From: Prochilodus magdalenae
Lineage: Eukaryota > Chordata > Actinopteri > Characiformes > Prochilodontidae
NCBI GenBank assembly: GCA_024036415.1
Contig: JAMWET010000477.1
Location: 1,261,039 to 1,325,038, forward strand
Direction: 5' to 3'
Length of the DNA stretch: 64,000 nt
How positions within the stretch are numbered: position 1 is the stretch's first letter; the number at the start of each line of letters is the position of its first letter. A program made the position numbers and the translations under genes. This document shows, piece by piece, positions 10,273 to 22,158 of the stretch. The notes below the pieces were generated by a model. It was not told the DNA's origin. It worked only from the letters and a program-made list of their open reading frames with translations, and ran no database searches.

Positions 10273-11230
10273 TCAGAAATCGTGGTATCACAGCAGACTC
10301 ATTCTAATGCATATTTGAATGGATTGGAATTAGCGAGTGGTACATACCGGTATAAACGGTCCTTGTTATGTATTACATCGCAGCTGCAGGTTATTAGTTT
10401 GCTATGGGCAATGGGGGTTCTTTTTCACTCTAAATATAGATTTTTATTTATTTTTTATTTTATTTTACATTGTTATTGTTTACACTGTGGAAAATATTGT
10501 GGTATACATTTGTGTTCATATCTCTCATCCCTAATTGTTATTGCCTGTATCAAGCTATAGTAAATTTAAATTTATTATGTTACATTTTTTGCACCCAATG
10601 TACATGTGAATAATGGACACACAAACATTACAATTATCTTCCTATGTGTTAAATTAATGACAGTCTAGCGTATCTCAGCTAAACTTTTTAATGTCATATT
10701 ATAGGCAAAAATAAAGCAATTGTACTTTAGCATTTTAAAGTAACGGCAGCCAGGCATATCTGTACTATCTACAAAAGTACATTTTGGGCTTCTTTTGAGC
10801 ATATTATCTATAAAAAAACAAATACTGGACTGTTTGCAGTATCTGTGAAAATATTAATACTGTATCAGATATATTGTTTGTGGAAGTACTTAATATCAGA
10901 CGGAATGAGTTTAGTGAAATTGTAAACACATGTATCATTTTAGATGCATTTTTCGCAAAAATACAAAATGCACAATGTGATGCATTATTTATGAAAATAC
11001 TTATCAGATCTGATTGGTTTCCACAAAATTCCAAATATTAAATTTGATGTATTATGTATGAATTTTGGATCAAATTCATAATCTACGAAATGCACAGTGG
11101 ATTGGAAGAGTTACATATGAAAATACTAATATCAGATTGATGTCTGATGAGACATGCTATGTAAAAAAATGATATGGATTGGGAATTAAGTACTTAATAT
11201 TAAATGAATTTGATCAGAATCTGGATCTAA
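10273..11230. other. AT-rich intron, no gene seen
   Basis: Strongly AT-rich with small chance frames. From about 10800 to 11230 the words ATTTATGAAAATAC, ATATCAGA and AAATTTGAT-like recur loosely, suggesting an old degenerate repeat, but no clean period was found. Confidence 0.45.
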
Positions 11231-11594
11231 AAAATTGAGCCGGACGTCTCAACGTGCTTTTTTTCATCACACCCCCCTCCTGCCCCCCACCCCCCACCCG
11301 CCACACACACACATACAGAGACACACACTCTAGAGCATTAACCTTTCCTTCCAGTCACGTTTCTAAGCCCTTGAAAATTGTTTCCATGCCCACCCATGCC
11401 TGAACATCCCCCCGGCTTCTCCAATCTGCCTACCCGCCTAGCCTAATTGGCAGTAATTAGGGGTGTTTGTGTGGAGCGCAAGCTGAGCTTGGCTCAGACA
11501 CCCCTAATTGCTGCCAGTCAGGCTGCGGCTGGAACGCATCCGAACAAACCTCGGGCTTGGCTCTAGTCCAAGCTGAGCTGGGAAATGGTTTTCA

Positions 11595-11596
<2 letters not shown>
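11231..11596. promoter_or_regulatory. GC-richer block, candidate conserved noncoding element
   Basis: After a C-rich/CA-rich lead, about 11330-11596 is balanced in composition and has the word TAATTG/CAATTA several times (CCTAATTGGCAGTAATTAGGGG near 11440 and CCCTAATTGC near 11501). Repeated homeodomain-type cores in a repeat-poor block inside an intron of a developmental gene are typical of enhancers. The function is inference. Confidence 0.35.

Positions 11597-11637
<41 letters not shown>
11597..11637. repeat. (AG)n microsatellite
   Basis: About twenty uninterrupted AG units. Confidence 0.95.
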
Positions 11638-11639
<2 letters not shown>

Positions 11640-11805
11640 GTCCCTCTCTGCACTTGGTCATTTTAACCAATTATGGAAACCGTCTCTGGACGGAGCCAAT
11701 CGATATCCCACGAGCCCCTGCTGCAGCAAAGACGATGAGAGAGAGACAGAGAGATCAGTGAGGCCGGCCACAAAGACACACATGCACGCACACACGTTTA
11801 AGTAC

Positions 11806-11824
11806 ACACACACACACACACACA
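11806..11824. repeat. (CA)n microsatellite
   Basis: Short CA run in a wider CA-rich segment that also holds CACGCACACACG-type variants just upstream. Confidence 0.85.
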
Positions 11825-11999
11825 TGCACATACAAAGAGGAGACTTCCTTCTGTTACTGCACAGTGTGCATAAAGTAACATATTATTTGAGATTATTTTA
11901 TTTTATTTTATGCCTACAGCACCTCCAGGAATACAAACTTTTAACTCTTTTTAACAACACAACACATCACATATTTCACATAATATCATAATATGTCGG

Positions 12000-14330
12000 A
12001 ATGTATAGCATTGTGATTAGTGTATGAGCGTGTGGCTCATGTGTTAGATCAGTGATGTCAGTAGGTTCCTGATAGTATATTGACCCTCTAAATGAAAAAC
12101 AGAATGGATCGGCCTAAACTCCTCTGTGCCATCCTAGAATTCCAGTTTACTTCTGTTACACAGAATGCACAAATGGTTACATTAACCTGTCAATCAACAC
12201 ACAAAACATTTTCAGATCGTTCATGTTTTTAGGAATATCAATAACACATAGAATCAAGATGTACTAACCAAATTATGAATTTTGTGAAGCGTTACACCAA
12301 TAATAGACTTCTATGTTTTGATGAAAAGCATGAACAAATATTTCACATATATCAAACTGCAGGATGCACAAAACAGCTTTACATTTGATATCAGGATTGC
12401 TTTCCATATATTAATTAATATTTCCTTTTTAAGCAATTCAGTAATTTTCTACTGCATTGCACTCTTTCTGTCACTTGACTGGATGGAAAAGAGAAGATAA
12501 TGAGAAATGATGGCTGTGCTGCATATGCAAATGAGCACCGAGGCTGTTTTTACAGATTGGTGTACAGATTAAATCTGAACAGAGTGCAGTTAGTCCAGAT
12601 TAGGTTTAATCTGGCAGACAGTGGTGGACAATGTGTGTTTATTTTCACTGAGGTGAGACACTCTGTGCTCTGAATGGGTAAGAGGTGAATAACATAATGT
12701 TTTATTTTGCTTTGGGCCTGTGGCAGATATGAGGTTTTTCCAGATCTTGGTTTAATTCAAATTTTTCATATTCGTGGAGTCCTTTTGTCGTCTTTTTCTA
12801 ATTCACCTGACTTTTGTTTCCTGTGTAGAAAGCCCCACCTAACACAGAAGAACTGCTAAATAATTACAGGTCACTGCTGCACACTATGCAATTCACTGTG
12901 GCTTTTACACCTGTGCAGGCACACACTGCAGGTTCAAATAGGCGGGATCTGGTTTAGTGTTGGAGGGTTTGGCATGAAGGGTTGGTCAGTGCTCAGCATT
13001 ATTCCTGAGGGAGTGCACCAGGGTTTTGCAGATACGATCAGTATCTGAAGCAGATTAGACCTGACCCAAATATTCATAATACTTGAGTGTTTGTAACTTA
13101 TGTATTATCTTCATGTGTTTTAAAAAGCTTTGTTCCTAAAGGGATACACCAGCACTTTTACACCCAGGCTGTATCTGAAATCACCTACTTAGACACTCAG
13201 TATGCAAGTGTGTAGTAAGATGTCAAACTACCACTGTTAAACTGCTACTCCTTAAAAGCCCTTAAAATTCACATAAGATGATGTTCTTTACTATTAGTAC
13301 GAGAGATAACTTTATTGGCTAAATAGCTAGCTAATATAATATTGAACCTACTCAGTATGCATTTACAGATCTCTTACAGAGTCTTAAAACTCATAAGTTG
13401 CATTAATAACGAATAAAAAAATGAATGCTACTTAAATTGTGTTGTCCACAATATTTATTTTTCTGATTGTAGTTTACTTACATTTGCAAATGGCAGCTCT
13501 TTGCTTTCCTTCATGTTTTCCTCTCGGCTTTAAATGCCTCCACGGCTTCAGTTGAATAAAGGGATAGTACAGTGTGCTATAGTTACATACTCCAAAATGT
13601 TTCCCCATTTAAATGGTCACAGAACTAGGCATACAACGATGTTTTCCCATTCTGAGGTCAATATTTGCTTTCAGTTTTATTATTTTGTTCATAAAAAATA
13701 GTTTTCTTTATTATGATCGGTTATCTACAGATGCTAAAAAAATATACTAAACATACTTATATAATATACTTATATAATAAACTGCTCTTAATAAACTCCT
13801 AAAACTCAAACGTTTTCAGTACCTTTAATTAGGGAATATATTTGTATGATATCTTTTAAATTGACTTGACTCTCAGTGGTATTCATTGGGTCCCATGTTG
13901 CTAACTCGCTAGCCATAACAGCACTGATGCTAGCATTAGTGACTGCACATTGTTTGGTTTAACCATTTATCTCACCTTAAATTTAGACTCAGTATAATTT
14001 TTTTCAGGTGGAAAATGAGATTAGGATTAGGTGTAAAGTTAGATTTTAATAGAATCAGGAACATTTAAAAGTTCTGTTAAAGTTTAGTTGCACTTAATAA
14101 ATATTTTATTGAATATTAGTTTAAGCTCCAAGTGACCTAAAGCGTTTACAAAAGTGTCTTAATTCTGCAGATATTCTTATATTATGTAGATGAGTTTGCC
14201 AAATGAGTGTGGGTGTACAAGTCTAAGCCCTGCCATCCCTGCCCATGGTACTCTCATTGGAGGGTGCTCAGAATGAGAGATGCTCAGAAGAGAGTGGTGG
14301 GGCCTTTGGAGCTAAGATGTATATGTAGTG
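12000..14330. other. Intron, no gene seen; one octamer-type site
   Basis: AT-rich intronic sequence with only short chance frames. About 12510-12640 holds a consensus POU octamer (TATGCAAATGAG near 12524) next to repeated AGATTAAATCTG/AGATTAGGTTTAATCTGG words, a small inverted-symmetry cluster at about 12567-12614. This could be a regulatory patch; nothing else was recognised. Confidence 0.4.
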
Positions 14331-14332
14331 TC

Positions 14333-15060
14333 CTAAACCCAGTAGTGAAATAAAGACTGAGTTAAAAGTCTCAGGACAGGAAGGTAAAATGACATATTTG
14401 AATAGCCTAGCAAGCAATGGGCCCATCTTTTAGGCTGTCCGGATCTTGAAAGCCACCTTATTGGATCATGGGCAAATTTTTCCAATGGGAAGGTGGTCAT
14501 GTAGCATATCATAATAGACCAGAATCTTTTCAGGAATTGATTGCCGCAATCAGTTTTGATCTCTTGTCGTTCAAATATTATCAACACAGAAAGTTGCGAC
14601 AACAACTAGGAACATTCCCTGTAATGCACACCTTGACGTTTCAGTGTCTTTTGTATCTGGTTCTGAAAACAGAGATCCAAAGATCATTATGAAGTTGCAT
14701 GAGAATCTCTGGAGAAATGCTGTTACAAACCTCCACAATGCTGATGGTGGTGTTTGTTGTCGTCGGGCGGTTTGGGTCGTCAGGCGATTTGGGCCATCGG
14801 GTGATTTGGGCGTTCCACAGGACCATGCCAGCCAATCCAATGACCAGGGATTTGATTATCCAGCCACTGCTAAACAACTGCTTTATAGTGTGGTGAGGCC
14901 CCATCCTGTTGAAAGAAACAAACTGCCATCTTCGGCCAGAATGGATGCCCCATATTCCACACCACACCATAACCTTCGCCTCACCTACGACTTTGGTTTC
15001 TGCCATCAAGTGAGGGTTTTCGTCACTCGACCTCACGTTCTGTGGTGGTTGACCTCACCA
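14333..15060 (-). pseudogene. Decayed mariner-like transposase (- strand relic)
   Basis: The minus strand, read from high to low coordinate, gives transposase pieces in order: SDENPHLMAETKVVGEAKVMVWCGIW (about 15030-14955), then in another frame FQQDGASPHYKAVV with an in-frame stop (about 14920-14875), then IPGHWIGWHGPVE (about 14850-14812). The catalytic-block landmarks F-Q-Q-D-G and G-x-W-I-G-x-x-G-P match mariner-type transposases. The expected S-P-D-L-T-P block is not seen: an 18-bp-period repeat at 14762-14815 lies where it should follow. Downstream pieces (EVCNSISPEILMQLH, near 14740-14700) resemble the C-terminal region. Frameshifts and stops make it non-functional. Confidence 0.75.
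14762..14815. repeat. Three copies of an ~18-bp tandem repeat inside the relic
   Basis: GGCGGTTTGGGTCGTCA, GGCGATTTGGGCCATCG and GGTGATTTGGGCGTTC follow each other. The unit has a GATTTGGG core. It lies in the coding part of the mariner relic and probably arose by slippage after inactivation. Confidence 0.75.
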
Positions 15061-18000
15061 CTGACATAAAAAAAGCCCTTGTCACTGAACAGAATGCCCT
15101 GTGATATTGATATTATTGCCTATGGTAATCGACAATATGCTACCGATGCGGGAGAGCAAGATTCTCTTATTCCTTTAAAAAAAGGAGACCTAAATTTAGT
15201 GACTAAAACATGTGGAGGAGAGGAAAAAACAGCCGTGAGTTTTTACACAGGAAATGTTTCAGGTGTTTTAAAGTGGAATTCTTTTGCCACGAGGGCCGTC
15301 GCTGGATGTTTACTTCATATATCGTGTACTAACAGGTGTTTCAAACAGGTGTCCAGGAAGACAGGGGAGCACAAATAATATGCGGTTGGGCTCTATGTTG
15401 GATAACATCCATTTCTCTTAAAGAGCTGAACAGGGGTGTGGTGGAGAGGAAAGAAAAAACACAAAAACACAAATAGAGATTAGTTTTTGAAGTATATCCG
15501 CAGACCTATTTGTGTAATTCACACACTGGGATCCTGCTGTAATTAGTATTTTTGTTGTTGCTCTGTAATTATAAACTGCAGCGTAGAATCAGGAGATGCA
15601 GAGAAGAATCAGAAGATGTCTGTATTTACCTAGTCTTAAAGAGTGTGAACTAGCTTCCACCTCATGGCACAATCATGTTTTTGGAGTGTGTTTGTGAGCG
15701 TGTTAGGAATCAGTATGTACTGTTCAGTGCTGTGTTCCTCAGGAGTGGTTTTCATCTGCCTCCGACACACAGTGAAGAAAATAAACAGATGAATGGGTCA
15801 CCAAACTATCAAACGGTGATGATTAGGGGTGCATATGCAGAAGTTTGGACGTCCCTGTTCAAATGACATGTTCTGTTGATTTTCCAAGTGAAAATAAGTA
15901 CACAGTTTTCTATAGATAACAGGCCTCTGAGCGTTCTGCACAGGAAATGTTCATTTACTGAATTTAACATATTGGAAATAATAAACATACAGTGTGGCCT
16001 GTGACTTTGTAGCCTGTGCAAAGGTAAGTTTTTTAAACAAACAAATATAAACAGTACACTAGCGGAAATAACTTTAACTAACTTAATAAAATAACTTCTA
16101 ATTTTGTGACATAGGAAATCAATAAAACTTGGTAAGCTACACAAATACACAGTTACATCTAATTGCCAGAGGATCAAATTTTCTGACCAGTTGTGCTTAT
16201 TTTCATTGTTCCTAATGTAATTTCCACTAGATTAGATTTACCTGCTTTAGTTGTCCCAAAAGTGCAGTGTTTTTGTCATACTGTACATCTGTATTCACCC
16301 TTTGAAATGCACTGGAGAAGCTCTAGGGTGGCTCTGCCATTGGTCAGTGTGATGCAAGTCAATGGATTGCCCCATTGTGCTCTGTTAGGTTAGCTCGCCG
16401 CTGCTGTGGCTATTTTTACATTAGTGTTGGTTCTGCTGGATCAGGTTCAGCCTGACCCCTGTGGTAGACCTAATCCACCTTTGCAGGGTGGACTAAAGTG
16501 GTATGTTTTCACTTTTGTAGCTCTATGTGCTTTGTGTGAGGGTGCACCAAGCTTGCCGGTAAGCGGGCAGTAAGGATCATGTTACGGGGTGACGTCAGAG
16601 AACAGAGAAAAACCTTTCAGGCAGCTGAGAAAAGTGTTTTCTCTTTGAGAGAGTTTCTCCATCTGGTGTGTGCTTTGGGCTTTATTACTTTTCAGACAAT
16701 TTGCATGCACAAAGCTCCACAACACACTAAGGGAAAGGGGAAACCTAGAATACATATTCAATCCTCTTTAATTATAAAGGTTTTTAAACTGACAGACAAC
16801 AAAGCAACGGCAATACTAGCTGGGTTTCCATCCATGTACTTTTGGGCACCTTGACATACTGATTTTAAACTCTTGAGAGAAATAGCAAATAATGCATAAA
16901 ATCATCATAATGATCACGAAATGTCATACATTGAGGTAAATAAACGTTTTGCTGATGAATAACAAATGTGATAAATTATAATGAAAACACATGTATTAAA
17001 TACATCAAAAAAGCAAACAGAGTTGTATCAGACATCATTAGTCCTGTATTACTGGATTTGGTGCAACAGTACTCCAAATACTGAATGAAAATCACAGTTT
17101 CTGATATTATTTTTTATGTTGTTCTATTGTAACTTATTCCTTGCATTTCTTAAAACTGTCGTATCACCCAGCTATAGTGTTGTGTCTGTGGTCTTGGAGC
17201 CTAATGCTTTAGGATCTGGCAGCTAATTCCACTTTGTTGATTCAAACTAGGAAAGTTGCTTGACTGATTTACATTACTTACAATTTCTGACTGCATATTA
17301 ACATAATATACAAAACTTATTTTGATGATAAAATTTTGATTAATGAATTATGCTTCATTGGAGTATAATTATGTGTAACTACAAGCCATTGCATTTACTT
17401 TAGTTTAGATTCAACCCGTCAATTCTAGCCCGTTGTCTTCCAAGATGGGTCAGTAGGTTTCACCTCAATGTTTCTACTGTAGCTGAGAACAGGCTGGGCT
17501 CAACATTTTTTTGAGAATCCAAGTTTTGCCAAAAGGAAGATAACATTAAATTTAAAACGTAAAACTAAATTTTTAGCACATGAAATAGAGAAAGGTACCA
17601 AAAGAAAGAAAGAATAAACACTGGTGTGATCTTTCCTAGGTAGGAATCACTGATGACAGACAGATATTTTCAGAGTGACTGAAGTTTTCTTTTGCGTTGG
17701 TCAGGTAATTTGGTGTAACAAAGTAAATGCAGTTTGTTTAGTTAGTTTTGGCTAGAACATGGCCATGGGCATAGTTACCAACATAAGTAACCTGACCACT
17801 GTAGGTTCTATTACACACTAGTAGAGGCAAGAGAGAGGTCTTCAGATGGTTGGAATCAGCAGCCTCACAGATCCCACTAAATCTGACTAACCTTGAAAGC
17901 ATCGATTGACTGGTCATCCAAAGCAATGAATTCCATATTTTTATAGTTATACTTTGCTGTTTGGTACTTTTTTTAAAATCAAACCAGCGACAAAGATACC

Positions 18001-18530
18001 TGCATTAGCCTTATAGCAGCTAGAATCTATTTTCTATGTGATTTCTGCATATTGAGTGTGCAGTGTTTTCAAGTGGCTTAAGGCGAGCAATTTTTGGATG
18101 TTTTGATTGTTGTAATGTAAGAGTATTCACAATAAAACAAATTTTTGATATGCATTTAAAAACATGAGAACATAAAACAAGATTTAAATAAAACATTTTT
18201 TTTCTGACAAATGGCATTCTTGCTTCAATTATTATACTATTATTGCAAAATAGTTATAAACTGCAGTTAAAGTTCCTGCTACTAAAATCCTTACCTTTAG
18301 ATCAGTATAGTTTTACTGATATTCACATTCTAACACATAATGTAAGTGCCATATGCATGAGTAACACCTATATGCAGATGCACAGCTATAAACCCCCACA
18401 CATATACACACACACATACACGCGTAAACATTAGCAGATTGTGCCTGCAGTGAGGAACAGGGGGGGATAAAGGCAGTCAGTTCGATTTTGGCTGTCAGTG
18501 TTTTCCACATGGGAATCACCCTGAACTAAT
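15061..18530. other. Intron, no gene seen
   Basis: Only short chance frames. A (CA)-rich patch lies at about 18395-18420. The 122-codon minus frame at 15809-16177 has no recognisable domain and its composition matches the surrounding AT-rich DNA. Confidence 0.45.
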
Positions 18531-18534
18531 TATA

Positions 18535-18680
18535 TCTTAAGCAGCGGAGGAAAATGCAAATCAGAATTTTACTCACACCCCTGAAATCGGAGAGCCAATT
18601 TAATCTAATACCCCCTTTAATTTAGCGCGCTAATGCAGGACCCTGGAGGATTGCCCTGTGTCACCGCTCCACCATTCACC
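18535..18680. promoter_or_regulatory. Candidate conserved noncoding element
   Basis: Repeat-poor stretch with an octamer-like AAAATGCAAATCAG (about 18551) and several AT-rich homeodomain-type words (CCAATTTAATCTAATACC, TTTAATTTAGCGCGCTAATG). It contrasts with flanking simple sequence. Regulatory function is inferred from motif content and context only. Confidence 0.35.
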
Positions 18681-18840
18681 ACCTCTCTCTCTCTCTGGCT
18701 TTCTCTCTGTTTAGCTTTACCCTCACTCTACCTCATCTGCTCTGTCACAATCTTTAGCCTTCCCCTTTCTCTCTCATTGTCTTTCTGTCTCTCTCTCCCT
18801 CCCTGTCTTTCTCTCTTTCCCTCCTTGTCTCTCTCTTGTA
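18680..18840. repeat. Polypyrimidine tract
   Basis: CT-rich run of about 160 bases on the + strand (CTCTCTCTCTGG, TTTCTCTCTG, CTCTCTCCCTCCC). The open frame across it is low complexity. Confidence 0.75.
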
Positions 18841-19768
18841 GAATGGATTAGTCTAGCTGAGGCATCTCTTCTAAGCTAACATTTCCTGAGCTTTTACCTT
18901 TGTCTGCCTGAGGTTAGTCTCTGCTTACCGCACATAATACACGGCTGTGCTGACATGCCTGTGTGTATCTGCTTAATTTTTCCGTATCTTTTGGATCATA
19001 ATCAAGATTGTCGTCCAGATACCTTTCTATAGATAAAAGTACATCATTTTTCAGTTTTTTTGGTTTGTATTTAGACTGGGCATGCTTCAGTCATACGAAT
19101 AAGCATTCAAGCTTTCTGCATTCAGCCCTAGTTTTTGGAGCAGCTTGTGTTGACACCGATGACAGTTTTGTACATGTGATATTGGTATATCCAAAAAAGA
19201 CAGCTAGAAAACACTGGGCTGCACAAAACTGTAAAAAATCTGAGCAAGCAACATAGTAAAACTCACTACAACCACAGACTAAGCCATGTTTGTAAATGTG
19301 AAGCTAAATTCAGTACTGCTAATAAAACTCATTAGCAACGGACCGCTCAGTTCACCCTTACACATATACACAATGGCAGATGATGGATGAGGGGACAGGA
19401 CTGAAACTGAGCAGGCGAGGAACACAACTGTTATTCTCAAGTGACTTTGGAGGAAAATCAGGGAGTTTAATACACGGCTTGAGTCACTGTGGCACCACTG
19501 TATTCATATAAATACTCTTCTGTTAATCTGGTTAGGGGTAAAAATGTTGGTGCTGCCAAACTCTCCTCTTTTTGTGCAAGCATGTCACACAGATGCACAG
19601 ACACTACAGATTACAATCATAATTTCAGTTGTTTCTTTGTGCATATTGCATATTGTGCTATTGAATTAGCCTTTATATAGTAAACACCAAAACAGGACCT
19701 AAAGTATTTCACAGGAATACACTCATCGTCAAAGTGAGTGTTGGAAGTGTCTGTAGTGAAGTAAGAGG

Positions 19769-19823
19769 TTACAAGGAACAATAAATGATGATAAATTTAA
19801 ACTGCTATGGGCAAAGTTTCTTT

Positions 19824-19896
<73 letters not shown>

Positions 19897-20110
19897 GTTA
19901 TATAATATATATTCACACAGTACTGCAGATTTTGTGGTAGGGGTGAAGGTGGAGTGACACCAGGCCTTCTGGACATGTGATGTGTGACAACAAACTGTTA
20001 ACTTGTTGCTTACCACGATACCTCTACACACGTTGTTTGACTCGTTGGTTGTCTCCATCTGGACAAAAGGGAGATTCGTCACCGAAGATGACTCGCTGCC
20101 ATTTTGAGTC
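19769..20110 (-). mobile_element. Tc1/mariner-like relic, family copy B, split by (TA)n
   Basis: Starts with AAGGAACAATAAATGATGATAAATTTAAACTG, the same lead as copies A and C, and continues after a TA run with CACACAGTACTGCAGATTTTG, GGTGGAGTGACACCAG and the TGTGACAACAAACTG...CTTACCACG order seen in copy C. It is decayed and the frame on the minus strand is not intact. Bounds come from alignment by eye to the other copies. Confidence 0.6.
19826..19891. repeat. (TA)n microsatellite
   Basis: About 33 uninterrupted TA units, sitting within copy B of the relic family. Confidence 0.97.
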
Positions 20111-20111
20111 A

Positions 20112-22140
20112 CTCAGTCACAGTCTAGCACAACACCATTATTGTCCATGGTGACATTCTGATATAGATTAAAGCCAGTTTCAATATTTGAGGAATTAAAC
20201 TTTATATATGTGATAGTTTAGCCAGTACTCTTCTTTCTTCAGAAATACGAACATATACCAAGATTTTCCTTAACATTTGTTATGTGCAGTTATTTAGGAG
20301 TCTTTACCAAGAAAGCATGACATTGAGGGCTTGACATTTTGGGATTTTACACTGTCATGTTACGACAAATATACTGATCTAATTCATTGTATTATCATTT
20401 AAAGAATTAAATGATAAACAGCATGTTACTCATACCAGAACTCTTTTTGGTGATGAATTTGAATGTCATCTGTACAGCTTTATTTCCCCACCTAACCATG
20501 TACGGCACTTGTGGATAGGGCTGTCACAATAACCGCATTACCACAATACCGTGGTCACATGATGCCTAGAACTGGAACTTATTAGTGTCATCACTGCATT
20601 TTACAGCTAGTTTTTTTTGCTGGTAAAGGTTGATTCACCATCATTAATCTAAAAGACTGATTGTGATGTCATCTACCGTGACTTTCAGTCATCTCAGTGT
20701 GTAAGGATAAAATGCTGAGTGTCACTAAGAAAACTGAACAGAGCTCAGAGTCACTGAGCACCAGTGTTCTACTGCTCCAGACTGAGTTTAAAGTGTTCTT
20801 GTTATACTGATTTTATGAGTAAAAGTTGTTCAAACCCCCCAGAGCAAACACTGTGAGAGGCTCTGTTTTGTTTATGCCCTGCTGTGCTGTTTGTCATGAA
20901 AGAAAAGTGAGGTTTAACGTTATTTACACATAGAAAAAAAAAACAAACCGTGAGAATAATCTGTACGGTCCATATGCCCACATGGCACGCATGCATAGGC
21001 ACAGGCGTCTGTGTTCATAACCCTTTGTGTTTTTCTGACAGTGCCAGCTTTTACTTTACTGAAAAAAAAAACAGGAATGGCTAACATGAATATCAGCAGG
21101 CTTATTTAAGGGATTATATTTATTATTATGTGTTTTGGTCAAACTCTAGTCACAATATATTTTAGTGCAGACCTAATCTGAGTTATCTGGGAACTGTTCC
21201 ATAATTTTGGTAGACTAAACTGGTTTTAAAAGAAGAAAATGTGTATCCAGTACAAGGAAAAGTTATAGAGAGTACAGAAATAACCTGAAATATTGATAAC
21301 CTAAACTGCTGGTGTGCAACCTAAAGAGCAATTACGGAAAAGAGATGCAAGTAACACAATCCAAAGGTAAAAAAGTAAAGTAAAATGGTGCAATAACAGC
21401 ACCTTAGTCTCATTTAGCAAACAAGGTCTTCATGGCATATGTATAGATTTATAGCATATTTAATGCTATAAATGCACATACTATAAATATTTAATGCATA
21501 TTTATAGCATATGCATTTCCAAACAACTGCTTTCCCAGACCAAGATTAAGACCAAAAAAGATTTTAATGGTAAAACAGCCAACCTTTGTCATTGCAATAC
21601 ACAGGGGGTTAAGCCTAGTCCTGTGCACAGGATTTTTAACAAATTGAAAGTTGAACCCCTGCATTGAAAACTGGCCCATGGTTCAAGTTTAATTCATGTA
21701 TAAGAAATCAGCCCATCATGTTTGATGCATAGATCAAGAAGATTGATCAAGGAGAGTCTTAAGATAATGACTAAATGGACCAATTTCCTAGCCCAGATAA
21801 AGCCGGCCATGCTTAGTGTCCTGAAGTGGAGAATGAAGTTTCCATGCAGAGGTTTATTTCAGAAGATGGTTTGTATATGATGGAATGAAACTGGCCTTTT
21901 CAAGACTTGAAATAAGATTATTTGATCCTTCCTGATGCAGGGAGACACAGAATTAAATAATTTTGGTAATGGAGTGATAGAGAGAACCTTGGCTGGTAGC
22001 CGAGAGTTGGATGCTTTGTAGACGAATAGTTGGGAGCAAAGTAAACGCAGTCAGTGGAGTTTAGCAGTATCCCAATCTTAAAAATACTAAGGTGTGAATA
22101 AGAACTTGTGCAGCATCTGTTTTTAAGAAGAGTTTTATTC
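20112..22140. other. Intron, no gene seen
   Basis: AT-rich. The word GGGCTGTCACAATAACCGCATTACC near 20519 resembles a dispersed fish repeat, but I could not delimit it. About 21425-21515 is a compact palindromic AT cluster of TTTATAGCATA/TATGCAT words. Confidence 0.4.
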
Positions 22141-22158
22141 TGCTAATATTGTGCTATA

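Noticed and set aside
11467..11991. 174-codon plus-strand frame
   Set aside because: Runs through (AG)n and (CA)n microsatellites giving Arg/Glu and Thr/His runs; no conserved domain.
15809..16177. 122-codon minus-strand frame
   Set aside because: AT-rich composition, no motif, lies within the cxxc4 intron; consistent with chance.
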